From the NCBI GenBank assembly GCA_016522385.1, contig JAEKFU010000632.1, positions 1 to 15,467 of the forward strand: DNA of 15,467 nt. Reading direction: 5' to 3'. The translations under genes and the position numbers were made by a program. This document shows, piece by piece, positions 1-7,693 of the stretch. The notes below the pieces were generated by a model. The model was not told the origin of the DNA and made no database searches. It was given only the letters and a program-made list of their open reading frames with translations. Origin of the DNA: Pseudomonadota bacterium. Its GTDB lineage: Bacteria > Pseudomonadota > Alphaproteobacteria > Rhizobiales > Aestuariivirgaceae. Within the stretch, counting starts at the first letter, position 1. The number at the start of each line of letters is the position of its first letter.

Positions 1-452
1 TCCTGGACGTCGTCGAAGAGGTCATCGGCCCCGACATCCTGGTTTGGGGCGGCACCTTCTTCATCAAGGAGCCGCACACGGAAAGCTATGTCAGCTGGCA
101 CCAGGACCTGCGCTACTGGGGTCTTGACGACGAAGCGACGGTGCTGCAGGTGCCGATGCAGCCGGGCCAGGCGTCGTTCCACCACGGCAAGCTCCTGCAC
201 GCCTCTGCTCCCAACCGGTCGGCTGAACGGCGCATCGGTTTTGCCATCAACTACATCGCCCCGCATGTCCGCCAGACGGTGGCCAGGGAGGATTTCGGCA
301 TGCTGGTGCGCGGCGAGGACCGCTATGGCCATTTCCACCATGTTCCGCCGCCGCAAGAAGACCTGTCGGAGGACGCCCTTGCCTGGCACAACCGCATCCT
401 CACGACCCAGAACGAGGCGATGTATGAAGGCGCCGGCGTCACAGCGACCTAG
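1..452 (+). CDS. Phytanoyl-CoA dioxygenase (PhyH) family protein, C-terminal part, internally shortened
   Basis: The frame is open from base 3 and its start lies before the window. PhyH proteins are Fe(II)/2-oxoglutarate-dependent oxygenases. I see the proximal iron motif WHQD (about base 100), the distal histidine in FHHGKLLHAS (about base 190) and the 2-oxoglutarate arginine 11 residues later in NRSAERRIGFAINYI. The flanks read like bacterial PhyH proteins (WHQDLRYWGLD, APHVRQ). The odd point is spacing: 31 residues separate the HxD aspartate from the distal histidine. Human PHYH (H175, D177, H264) has 87 and EctD about 100. The jelly-roll segment that normally reads like 'W.AL...ENG.m..iPGSH' is missing, and GLDDEA runs straight into TVLQVPMQPGQ in frame. 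The product is therefore probably inactive or radically altered, or the assembly has collapsed here. The substrate cannot be told. The family call is firm. Confidence 0.85.
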   Translation, partial: LDVVEEVIGPDILVWGGTFFIKEPHTESYVSWHQDLRYWGLDDEATVLQVPMQPGQASFHHGKLLHASAPNRSAERRIGFAINYIAPHVRQTVAREDFGMLVRGEDRYGHFHHVPPPQEDLSEDALAWHNRILTTQNEAMYEGAGVTAT

Positions 453-482
453 ATTTGAGCTTTCAATAGATTGCACATCTAG

Positions 483-929
483 ATGGCAGTAACCTACCAA
501 GGCCGCTGTCACTGCGGCGCGATCACGGTCGAGCACACGAGCGACATTCCGCCGGCCGAGGCCGAAGTCCGCGAGTGCCAATGCAGCTTCTGCCGCCTGC
601 ACGGTGCCAGGGCCGTCAGCGATCCGGCCGGCCAGGTCCGCTTCACCGAACAGACCCCGGGCACTCTCAATCGCTACAGCTTCGGCCTGAAGACCGCCGA
701 CTTCGTGCTGTGTAGAAACTGCGGCACCTATATGGGCTGCATATTGACGGACGGCGAAGCGGCCTACGGCATCGTCAACATCCGTACGCTCAACGATAAG
801 GCCCTGTTCACATCACAGCCAATCGCCGCCGACTATGACAGCGAAGATCAATCCGGCCGGATTGCCCGCCGCAAGTCGAAATGGACGCCCGCCGTGGTGA
901 TCGCCGGTTTGGCGTCTTTGCTAGATTAG
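483..929 (+). CDS. GFA/CENP-V family zinc-binding protein
   Basis: A 148-residue protein with the full cysteine pattern of the GFA (glutathione-dependent formaldehyde-activating enzyme-like) fold: C9-x-C11 in GRCHCGAI, C32-x-C34-x2-C37 in CQCSFC, and C77-x2-C80 in CRNCGTYMG. These normally bind two zinc ions. Length fits the family. Known members include Gfa, which was proposed to speed glutathione-formaldehyde adduct formation; most relatives have no proven function. The ATG at 483 places the CxC motif at the usual distance from the N terminus, but no clear Shine-Dalgarno precedes it. It follows the PhyH gene by 30 bases on the same strand, so the two may be co-transcribed. It ends 11 bases before the convergent dehydrogenase gene. 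A role in formaldehyde handling would suit the neighbouring demethylating dehydrogenase, but that is only inference from position. Confidence 0.85.
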   Translation: MAVTYQGRCHCGAITVEHTSDIPPAEAEVRECQCSFCRLHGARAVSDPAGQVRFTEQTPGTLNRYSFGLKTADFVLCRNCGTYMGCILTDGEAAYGIVNIRTLNDKALFTSQPIAADYDSEDQSGRIARRKSKWTPAVVIAGLASLLD

Positions 930-940
930 CTTAGATCGTT

Positions 941-3382
941 TCAGCATCTGATCCGCGCCATTGCCGGGTCGTATAGCGGTTCGAGATGCACGTTGCAGGC
1001 GACCGTCTCTGTCGCCACTTCCAGTTCATATGTCCCCTCGGTGATGAACCCGTCCGTAACACCACCGGCATCGCGAACATAGCCGTAGCCGATCGCCTTG
1101 GCCGTAGTGTAGCCGTAGCCCGCACTGGTGAGATAACCGACCGGTTTGCCGTTGCGCAGGATCGTCTCGCGGCCGACCAGGACCACCTCGGGATCATCGA
1201 CCGTGAACCCTACCAGGCGCTTTTTCAGCGGGCCGGCGGCAAATCGCTCCGATGCCGCGCGGCCGATGAAATCGATGTTGGACCTCAGCTTCACCGCCCA
1301 GCCCAGCCCAGCCTCGAAGGGCGAGTCATTCGGCGTGATGTCGCTGCCCCAGGCACGGTAGCCTTTCTCCAGCCTGAGAGATTCGATGGCGCGGTAGCCG
1401 GCCGGGGCGATGCCGTGGGCGGCGCCGGCCGCCAAGAGGGCATCGAAAACCTCGCCGGTGGCGTCGATGGGCATGTGAAGCTCCCAGCCCAGCTCGCCGA
1501 CATAGGTGATGCGCAGCGCGCGCACACTGTGGCCGGCAACGTCGATGACCCGGACGTGACCGAACGGGAAGGCCTCGTCACCCACATCGTCACCGGTCAG
1601 AGCACTGAGCACATGGCGGGCATTCGGACCGAACAGCGACAGCGTGCCGTAGGCCTCCGTCACATCGACCAGCTCTGCCGAAAGCCCCGATGTGATGTGC
1701 TGGCGGATCCAGGCAGAATCATGGGTGCGAAAGCCGGTGCCGGTCACCAGGTAATAGAGGCCATCCTCGAGCCGTGCCGCGGTCAGGTCGCACTCTATGC
1801 CACCGCGGGTGTTGAGCATCTGGGTATAGGTGAGCCGCCCAGGCGGCTTGGCGACGTCGTTGGCGGCGATCCACGACAGGGCCTGTTCGGCATCCGGGCC
1901 GCGCAGCTCGAACTTGGCAAAGGACGACTGGTCGAACAGCCCGACCTGCTCGCGCACCGCCCGGTGTTCGGCGCCGACATGCTCGAACCAGTTCTGCCGG
2001 CCCATCGAATACTCATCCACCGGCTCGACCCCGTCGGGGGCGAACCAGTTGGGCCGCTCCCAGCCGAGTTTGGAGCCGAAACAGGCGCGGCGGGCTTTCA
2101 GCCGGTCATAGAGCGGCGAGACGATGCGCGGCCGTCCGCTTTGGTACTCCTCATGCGGGAAGGCGACCGTATAGTGCTTGCCGTAGGCCTCCAGGGTGCG
2201 CGCGCGCACCCAGCCATCGTCGCGGTGCAGGCCGCTGAAGCGGCGGATGTCGACACTCCACAGATCGAGCGGCTGCTCGCCGGTGATCACCCAGTCGGCA
2301 AGCGTCCAACCTGCCCCGCCGCCAGCCGCGATGCCGAAGGCGTTGAACCCGGCGCCGACGAAGAAGCCTGCCACCTCAGGCGCCTCGCCCATGATGTAGC
2401 TGCCGTCAGGCGTGAAGCTTTCCGGCCCGTTGATCAGCTGCTTGACGCCCGCATCGGTAAAGGCCGGCACACGGCCGATTGCCGGTTCCATGAACTGCTC
2501 GAAATGTTCCAGGTTCTCGGCAAGCAGTTGGAACCCGAAGCCTTCGGGAAGGCCGTCATCGGCCCAGGCGATGGGGTTGAACTCATAGCCGCCCATCACA
2601 AGGCCGCCGACTTCTTCCTTGAAATAGATCAGCCGGTCGGGGTCGCGCAGGGTCGGCAACCCCGGTGTCACGCCGGCAATCTTTTCGCTCACCATGTACT
2701 GGTGCTGCACAGGCTGCAGCGGCACCGACACGCCGGCCAGTCGGCCGACCTCTTTGGCCCACATGCCGGCGCAGTTGACGACCGTCTCGCAGGAGATCCG
2801 CCCCTCGCCCGTTACCACGCCCGTAACGCGGCCATCCGTGACGTCGATGCCGGTGACCGCCACGCCTTCGACGATGTTGGCGCCGTGCATCCGCGCGCCC
2901 TTGGCGAGCGACTGCGCAATGTCTGACGGCGAGGCCTGCCCGTCGGTCGGCAGGAACGCCGCGCCGACCAGGTCGCTGTCATCCATCAGCGGCCACAGCG
3001 CCTTGGCCTCCTTTGGGCTCAGCAGTTCCATTTCCAGACCGAAACTGTGCGCCGTCGTCGCCTGCCGTTTGATCTCAATCCAGCGCTCTTCGTTGCAGGC
3101 GAGCCTGAGGCCGCCATTCTGCTTCCAGCCCGTTGCCAGGCCGGTCTCGGCTTCCAGCTTGGTATACAGGTCGACGGAATACTTCAGCACCTGGGTAATG
3201 CTGGCGGACGTCCTCAGTTGCCCGACCAGCCCAGCGGCATGCCAGGTCGAACCGCTGGTCAGTTTGCCCTGTTCGATGAGCAGCACGTCGGCCTTGTGAT
3301 CGCGCGCCAAGTGATAGGCCGTCGAGCAGCCGATGATGCCGCCGCCGATGACGACGATCTGTGCGTGGGAAGGAAGCCTCAA
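941..3382 (-). CDS. Sarcosine/dimethylglycine dehydrogenase-type flavoprotein (FAD domain + GcvT domain)
   Basis: An 813-residue two-domain enzyme. The N-terminal DAO-type FAD domain (about 1-370) begins with the Rossmann motif VIGGGIIGCSTAYHLA (11-26). It carries TSGSTWHAAGLVGQLR, in which His48 matches the histidine that binds FAD covalently in mammalian dimethylglycine and sarcosine dehydrogenases. The linker block PLYDRLKARRACFGSKLGW and WERPNWFAP is typical of this family. The C-terminal half (about 430-805) is a GcvT-like aminomethyl-folate domain with RGGIECDLTAARL and a GCV_T C-terminal barrel. Expected reaction: oxidative N-demethylation of an N-methyl amino acid, with the C1 unit passed to tetrahydrofolate. 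GLVGQLR and GWKQNGGLRLA look more sarcosine- than dimethylglycine-type, but the substrate is not settled. The start is TTG at 3382, behind GAGGTGA at about 5 bases, 9 bases after the kinase stop. It is the last gene of the operon. No terminator hairpin is visible in the 11 bases before the convergent gene. Confidence 0.9.
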   Translation of the reverse strand: MRLPSHAQIVVIGGGIIGCSTAYHLARDHKADVLLIEQGKLTSGSTWHAAGLVGQLRTSASITQVLKYSVDLYTKLEAETGLATGWKQNGGLRLACNEERWIEIKRQATTAHSFGLEMELLSPKEAKALWPLMDDSDLVGAAFLPTDGQASPSDIAQSLAKGARMHGANIVEGVAVTGIDVTDGRVTGVVTGEGRISCETVVNCAGMWAKEVGRLAGVSVPLQPVQHQYMVSEKIAGVTPGLPTLRDPDRLIYFKEEVGGLVMGGYEFNPIAWADDGLPEGFGFQLLAENLEHFEQFMEPAIGRVPAFTDAGVKQLINGPESFTPDGSYIMGEAPEVAGFFVGAGFNAFGIAAGGGAGWTLADWVITGEQPLDLWSVDIRRFSGLHRDDGWVRARTLEAYGKHYTVAFPHEEYQSGRPRIVSPLYDRLKARRACFGSKLGWERPNWFAPDGVEPVDEYSMGRQNWFEHVGAEHRAVREQVGLFDQSSFAKFELRGPDAEQALSWIAANDVAKPPGRLTYTQMLNTRGGIECDLTAARLEDGLYYLVTGTGFRTHDSAWIRQHITSGLSAELVDVTEAYGTLSLFGPNARHVLSALTGDDVGDEAFPFGHVRVIDVAGHSVRALRITYVGELGWELHMPIDATGEVFDALLAAGAAHGIAPAGYRAIESLRLEKGYRAWGSDITPNDSPFEAGLGWAVKLRSNIDFIGRAASERFAAGPLKKRLVGFTVDDPEVVLVGRETILRNGKPVGYLTSAGYGYTTAKAIGYGYVRDAGGVTDGFITEGTYELEVATETVACNVHLEPLYDPAMARIRC

Positions 3383-3391
3383 AGGATCACC

Positions 3392-4267
3392 TCAAAAGCG
3401 CGATCTGTAGGCATCGACACTGGCCTTGAGCCGTTCCAGATTCTCCGTAGTGTAGGCGACATAGTCTACACCAGGCGCATCGAGATGGATCTCCGAGACC
3501 ATGCTCCACATGGCCTCGCGCAGCAGCGAGGCACATTTCATCGCCGCATGCGCCTTGATCAGGTCGGCATCGGGCTTCTTGCCGAAATAGGCCGCCAGCA
3601 GGTCTTCATCCTGGGGCGGCTCGAACAGCGCGTTGGAGGCAACCCCTGCGAGATCGAACATCGCCGTCGAGTAGGCCGCATACTCATAGTCGATCAGCCA
3701 GATCTTGTCACCGTCATCGATGAAGTTGGCCGGCAGCAGATCATTGTGCGAATAGATCAGCGGCAATGGCGGCTGAACTGCCTCGAGCTCGGCCGATAGT
3801 TCGAGATATCCGGGCACCTCGGGCACCATCCGGCTGTTGCCTGCCTTGAGCGTCTTGGCATAGTCGCGCACCACATGGAACGGCCAGAACAGGCGGCCCG
3901 GGCCGGAGACATAGTCCGGCATCTCGTGATGAAATCGCCGGGCGAGATCCGCCACACGCTCTACATTCTTGCGCACATCGCTGGCGTCATAGGTCCTGCC
4001 CTCTATGAAGCGCAGCACCATGACACCTTCGTTGGCATAAACCATCTCCGGGGCGAACCCGGCCTTGAATGCCGCCGCCGACGCCATGCGCTCATTCTCG
4101 CGTGAGACATGATGGACCGGAAAGTCCTCACCGAACCGCACGACGTATTTGCGGCCGTTGTCCTCAACCGTGAAGCTTTCATTGCTGAGCCCGCCCTTGA
4201 GCGGCTGCGGCTTAACCGGGCCCGTCCATATCGAGAGGGATCTGACCCTCTCCACCGATCCAGTCAT
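3392..4267 (-). CDS. Choline/aminoglycoside-kinase-fold phosphotransferase
   Basis: A 291-residue protein of the APH/choline kinase fold. Visible motifs are a nucleotide loop GGLSNESF (25-32), the catalytic Brenner motif HNDLLPANFI (174-183, with Asp176 as expected base) and the metal site IDYEYA (192-197, with Asp193). The SHNDLLPANF and IDYEYAAYSTAMFDLA wording is closer to choline/ethanolamine kinases than to antibiotic kinases. Its likely role is ATP-dependent phosphorylation of a small hydroxylated amine in the cytoplasm. It lies 16 bases after the permease gene, with AGGGGAG about 10 bases upstream of the ATG, and 9 bases before the dehydrogenase gene, so it belongs to the same transcript. 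A kinase is unexpected in a purely demethylating betaine pathway, which hints at a choline- or ethanolamine-like substrate. The fold is sure; the substrate is inferred. Confidence 0.85.
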   Translation of the reverse strand: MTGSVERVRSLSIWTGPVKPQPLKGGLSNESFTVEDNGRKYVVRFGEDFPVHHVSRENERMASAAAFKAGFAPEMVYANEGVMVLRFIEGRTYDASDVRKNVERVADLARRFHHEMPDYVSGPGRLFWPFHVVRDYAKTLKAGNSRMVPEVPGYLELSAELEAVQPPLPLIYSHNDLLPANFIDDGDKIWLIDYEYAAYSTAMFDLAGVASNALFEPPQDEDLLAAYFGKKPDADLIKAHAAMKCASLLREAMWSMVSEIHLDAPGVDYVAYTTENLERLKASVDAYRSRF

Positions 4268-4283
4268 TGTTCTTGATCTCCCC

Positions 4284-6302
4284 TCATGCCAGTCCCAGAC
4301 GTTGTTTCATGCGCCCAGCGCCCGCGGTAATCAACCTGTCGGCAATAATGGCAATGAAGGCAACGCACAACCCTGCCACAATGCCACGCCCGGTATCGGC
4401 CTTGGTGAGCGCAATGTAAACCTCCTGCCCCAATTCACGCGTCCCGACCAGCGCGGTGATCACCAGCATCGACAAGGCCAGCATGATCGTCTGGTTGATG
4501 CCGAGCAGGATCTCGGGCAAGGCCAGACGCAGCTTGATCTTGCGCAGCAGTTGCCCGCGCGTACAGCCTGAGGCGATGCCGGCTTCGATGAGTAACGGGT
4601 CGACGTGGCGCAAGCCATGCGCCGTATAGCGGATCGCCGGCGCCAGCGCGTAGGCGATCACCGCCACCATCGCGGTAAAGTCACCGACCCGGAACAGCAT
4701 CACAACAGGCATGAGATAGACAAAGGACGGCAGCGTCTGCAGGGTGTCGATGAACACCTGCACGCCGCGCCACAGCCGGTCGCGCGACGACGCAATGATG
4801 CCGATCGGTATGCCGATCAGGCAGGCAAAGATCACTGCGATACCGCACAGATAGACGGTCACCATCGCCTTTGACCACAAGCCCACCGCGGCGATGAAGA
4901 TTGTCAGCGCACCGCACAGGCTCGCCAGCCGCCAGCCGGCCAGTGAGTAGCCCGCCAGCGCCAACAGACCGGCAACCACCGGCCACGGCAGGCTGATCAG
5001 GAACCGTTTGAGTGGCACCATGACGTTGAGCAAGAGGAAGGTCTTGACCGCTTCCAGCTCGTCGAAATAGTTGACGTTGATATAGCGCACGACATCGGCC
5101 CAGAACCCGCCCGTGGTCAGGCTCCAGCCCTCCGGCCAGCTTTGCAGCCAGCTGGCGGCAAGGCCGCCCAAACCGGTAAGCAGGACAATGGCCGCACAGG
5201 TGATCGAGTAAGGATGGCGCTCCAAGAGGCCGACGGCCTTTGCGTCCTGATGCACATCTGTCTCGCGCACTGCAAAGGCCTGTGACAGCCGGTCGAGTGC
5301 GATCGCCAGCACCACGATTGCCACACCGGCCTCGATCCCGGCACCGATATCGAGCCGGCGCAGTGACGTGAGCACATCAAAGCCGAGGCCCCCTGCGCCG
5401 ATCATGGAGGCGATGATCACCATGTTGAGCGACAGCATGATCACCTGATTGACCCCGACCATCAGACTTGCCGAGGCCGACGGCACCAGCACCTTCCAGG
5501 TCATCTGGCGCTTCGAGCAGCCGACCATCGTGCCGAGATCGACCACTTCTTGCGGCACCTGTTTGAAGGCCAGCAACGTGATCCTCACCATCGGCGGCAT
5601 GGCATAGACGATGGTCGCCACCATCGCCGCCACTGGGTTGAAGCCGAACAGCACCAGGATCGGCACCAGATAGGCAAACACCGGCACCGTCTGCATGAGG
5701 TCGAGCACCGGGGTGATCAGGCGCTCAAACAACTTGTAACGATACGCCGCAATCCCCAGCAGCAGGCCGCCGGCGACACCGAACGGCACGGCAATGACAA
5801 TCGATGACAGCGTCACCATGGCACTGTCCCACTGCCCGAATATCGCCAGATAACCGAAGCAGGCGCCGACAAGCGACGCCAGCTTCCAGTCCCGCGCGTA
5901 GCGGCCCATGGCAACGACAATCGCGATCACCGCAATCCAGGACAGCGGCGGCAGCATCTGCACCGCGTCCGATCCCTGGCCCTTGAGAAACCCGCTCGAC
6001 AGAATGCTGGTTGCGATGTCGAGCGGGATGTCGACCAGCCAGGCTATACCGCGCGTTAGATCCTTGAATGAAAACAGCCCAAGACTGGCATCCTCGGCCA
6101 GCCACTTCATGAAGCTTGAGATTTCTTGCTTCAGTGGCAGTTGCCAGGCCCGCGGAAACCGAAAGGCCCATGGCAGGTGGGGCTTGGCGGTGAGCCAAAA
6201 CAGCACTGAGATCACCAGAGCAGCCGTCCACACGACCTTCAACCGCATTGCCCTGAGCGGGCCCGGGCTGTCGGTAATCATGGATGTGGCCGTTGATGAC
6301 AT
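4284..6302 (-). CDS. Glycine betaine/proline-type ABC transporter permease with two fused membrane domains
   Basis: A 672-residue inner-membrane protein containing two complete binding-protein-dependent permease domains, each normally a separate ProW/OpuAB-like subunit. Domain 1 (about 150-345) has QTVPVFAYLVPILVLFG and an EAA-type loop VDLGTMVGCSKRQM near 254-267. Domain 2 (about 470-660) has QTLPSFVYLMPVVMLF and the loop IEAGIASGCTRGQL near 572-585. These loops contact the ATPase. Extra hydrophobic stretches near 24-38, 120-132, 140-158, 366-384 and 438-472 give roughly a dozen or more membrane segments. The fused arrangement lets one chain form the whole pore. The ATG at 6302 lacks a clear Shine-Dalgarno; the Met at residue 8 (base 6281) is an alternative start. 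It is preceded by 267 gene-free bases after the binding-protein gene and followed at 16 bases by the kinase. No ATPase gene is adjacent. The N-methylated amine substrate is inferred from the family. Confidence 0.92.
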   Translation of the reverse strand: MSSTATSMITDSPGPLRAMRLKVVWTAALVISVLFWLTAKPHLPWAFRFPRAWQLPLKQEISSFMKWLAEDASLGLFSFKDLTRGIAWLVDIPLDIATSILSSGFLKGQGSDAVQMLPPLSWIAVIAIVVAMGRYARDWKLASLVGACFGYLAIFGQWDSAMVTLSSIVIAVPFGVAGGLLLGIAAYRYKLFERLITPVLDLMQTVPVFAYLVPILVLFGFNPVAAMVATIVYAMPPMVRITLLAFKQVPQEVVDLGTMVGCSKRQMTWKVLVPSASASLMVGVNQVIMLSLNMVIIASMIGAGGLGFDVLTSLRRLDIGAGIEAGVAIVVLAIALDRLSQAFAVRETDVHQDAKAVGLLERHPYSITCAAIVLLTGLGGLAASWLQSWPEGWSLTTGGFWADVVRYINVNYFDELEAVKTFLLLNVMVPLKRFLISLPWPVVAGLLALAGYSLAGWRLASLCGALTIFIAAVGLWSKAMVTVYLCGIAVIFACLIGIPIGIIASSRDRLWRGVQVFIDTLQTLPSFVYLMPVVMLFRVGDFTAMVAVIAYALAPAIRYTAHGLRHVDPLLIEAGIASGCTRGQLLRKIKLRLALPEILLGINQTIMLALSMLVITALVGTRELGQEVYIALTKADTGRGIVAGLCVAFIAIIADRLITAGAGRMKQRLGLA

Positions 6303-6570
6303 AGCTTTGTTGAACGATTTTTGAATTGTTCAGGATATCAGGACGGCCGGATTTCACAGCCCTCACAGGCCAACAAACTTCTCAATGCTGAATTCCCCGG
6401 GCTTGCTGCGATGATCCGTCTCACAACACGTTCGTATCTGTTGGTTTGCAAGGATCCCCGGGTCAAACCCCGGGGAAATCACTCGCTAGCCCGGTACAAT
6501 GGCAATGCGGGAAAGGCAGCGCCGCCGGCCACCTTTCCTGTTCGCTCGTCCATACCCGCTGCTGTTTCGG
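6303..6570 (-). promoter_or_regulatory. Gene-free interval between binding-protein and permease genes with two RNA hairpins
   Basis: No gene is convincing in these 268 bases. In the - strand transcript, a hairpin starts about 32 bases after the binding-protein stop: GGAAAGGUGGC (6538-6528) pairs with GCUGCCUUUCC (6520-6510), 11 bp with two G-U pairs and a 7-base loop. A second, TCCCCGGG (6476-6469) with CCCGGGGA (6462-6455), has 8 GC-rich pairs and a 6-base loop. The 8-mer TCCCCGGG recurs on the + strand at 6394-6401 and could compete for pairing. Neither hairpin is followed by a U-run, so both look more like 3'-end stabilisers or processing barriers than intrinsic terminators. The likely effect is more binding protein than permease, as is common in ABC operons; that function is inferred. 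Confidence 0.55.
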
Positions 6571-7536
6571 CTAATTGATCCAGCTCTTCCAGCGATCCTC
6601 GTTCTTGGCAACCCAGTCGGCCACGACATCATCGACCTTCTTGCCGTCCAGGTCGACCGCGGACACCATTGCGCCCATTTCCTCGTTGCTGACGTTGAAC
6701 TTGCCGACCGCCTTGTGGGCACCGGGCCATTTGTCCTTCAGGCCGGACCAGGCCACTTTCCAGATCGGCCCGCGCGGCTTGCCGCAATCATATTTGGCGT
6801 CCTTGTTGGTACCCCAGGCCGGGTCGTTGTAGCACTCGGCGGTATATTTTGGGAAATCCACCCACTCTCCGTCATACTTCACCGGCGCCCAGTGCGGTGC
6901 ATAGACCCACAACAGGATCGGCGCCTTGCGCTGATAGGCCGACTCCAGTTCGGCAAACAACGCCGCATCGGTCCCGGCATGCACAACTTCGATCTCCAGG
7001 CCGAGCGCTTCGGCACGTTCGTCATCATAGCCGCTCCAGGTCACCGGGCCACCGAGATACCGGCCCTTGGGAGCGGTCTCAGGCGTCGAAAAGGCTTCTG
7101 CACAGGCAGGATCTTTCAACGCCTCCCAATTGGGCAGGCCGGGGCATTTTTCCTTCATGTAGGTCGGATACCACCACTCCTCGATTGCCTGCATGCCGGT
7201 TTCACCAAGGTTTTCCACCTTGCCGGTTGCCGTCGCCTCATCCATGGCATCTCGTCCGGTGGTCTCCCAGATCTCCATCGCGACATGCAGATCGCCGGTT
7301 TTCAGGCCGGCAAACTGAGCGATATAGTCGGCCTGGACATACTCGACATTGTAGCCGGCCTTCATCAGCACGCTGCCCATGATCTTCGTGGTGATAAACT
7401 GTCCGGTCCAGTCATGCAGCGTGATCTTGATCGGGTCTTTAGACTCCACATCCGCCAGTGCAGCTGCACTGCCCAGCGTCACACACATGGCTGTGGCGGC
7501 GGCCAGCCCGGTTAAACTCTTGCGCCATTTCGACAT
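6571..7536 (-). CDS. Periplasmic glycine betaine/proline-type ABC substrate-binding protein (OpuAC family)
   Basis: A 321-residue secreted protein. The N terminus MSKWRKSLTGLAAATAMCVT has a basic start and hydrophobic core, with a type I signal peptidase site expected at ALA-DVE (28/29). The mature part opens with IKITLHDWTGQFITTKIMGSVL, typical of OpuAC/ProX-type binding proteins, followed by DLHVAMEIWETTG and PILLWVYAPHWAPVKYD. Aromatic residues in these blocks (W43, W90, W121/W122, W210, W216) are candidates for the cage that holds a quaternary ammonium group. Four cysteines (131, 145, 235, 251) could form periplasmic disulphides. The ATG at 7536 follows a strong GAGGGAGGA (7550-7542) at 5 bases. 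It is the first gene of the transport/demethylation operon. Ligand could be glycine betaine, choline, proline betaine or a related compound. Confidence 0.93.
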   Translation of the reverse strand: MSKWRKSLTGLAAATAMCVTLGSAAALADVESKDPIKITLHDWTGQFITTKIMGSVLMKAGYNVEYVQADYIAQFAGLKTGDLHVAMEIWETTGRDAMDEATATGKVENLGETGMQAIEEWWYPTYMKEKCPGLPNWEALKDPACAEAFSTPETAPKGRYLGGPVTWSGYDDERAEALGLEIEVVHAGTDAALFAELESAYQRKAPILLWVYAPHWAPVKYDGEWVDFPKYTAECYNDPAWGTNKDAKYDCGKPRGPIWKVAWSGLKDKWPGAHKAVGKFNVSNEEMGAMVSAVDLDGKKVDDVVADWVAKNEDRWKSWIN

Positions 7537-7608
7537 TGTCGTCCTCCCTCGATTGCCGGCCGCAGAGCCGGTCGGGTCATGTCACAAGGGATTTGCCGCT
7601 ATGTCAAC
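7537..7608 (-). promoter_or_regulatory. Candidate promoter and leader of the betaine-type operon
   Basis: Reading on the - strand, a perfect TTGACA lies at 7607-7602, then 17 bases, then TGACAT at 7584-7579, a weak -10 with 3 of 6 consensus matches. The predicted RNA start is near 7572. The leader would begin with a small hairpin, CCGGC (7571-7567) with GCCGG (7560-7556) and a 6-base loop, just before the strong ribosome site GAGGGAGGA at 7550-7542. The -35 sits directly at the end of the T-run of the upstream gene's terminator, so the two signals are nearly merged. The -35 is convincing, the -10 is not. Confidence 0.4.
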
Positions 7609-7640
7609 AAAACAAAAAGGCCCCAGAGGGTATCAGGGGC
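7609..7640 (-). terminator. Rho-independent terminator of the receiver-protein gene
   Basis: In the - strand RNA, GCCCC (7640-7636) pairs with GGGGC (7624-7620) across an 11-base loop, and the stem is followed by C-T5-G-T4 on the same strand (7619-7609). It lies about 54 bases after the stop of the receiver gene. The stem is short but all G-C and the T-run is clear. It should separate the receiver transcript from the downstream operon. Confidence 0.65.
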
Positions 7641-7693
7641 GATCAGTGTATTCAAAGACCTGGTTGGACGCTTGGCGCAACCAGATCGAGTTT

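Noticed and set aside
986..2926. A 646-codon open frame on the + strand
   Set aside because: It lies entirely antisense to the clearly conserved dehydrogenase gene and its protein has no family-like blocks; it is a GC-rich shadow frame.
5725..6366. 213-codon - strand frame covering the permease start
   Set aside because: It is out of frame with the clearly membrane-spanning permease, and its composition is that of a shadow frame.
6455..6476. Intrinsic terminator between binding protein and permease
   Set aside because: The GC stem is good, but the - strand sequence after it (ATCCTTGCAAACC) has no U-run, so it is better read as a stabilising or processing hairpin.
6499..7515. 338-codon + strand frame opposite the binding-protein gene
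   Set aside because: Antisense to a confidently identified secreted binding protein with a signal peptide and strong ribosome site.
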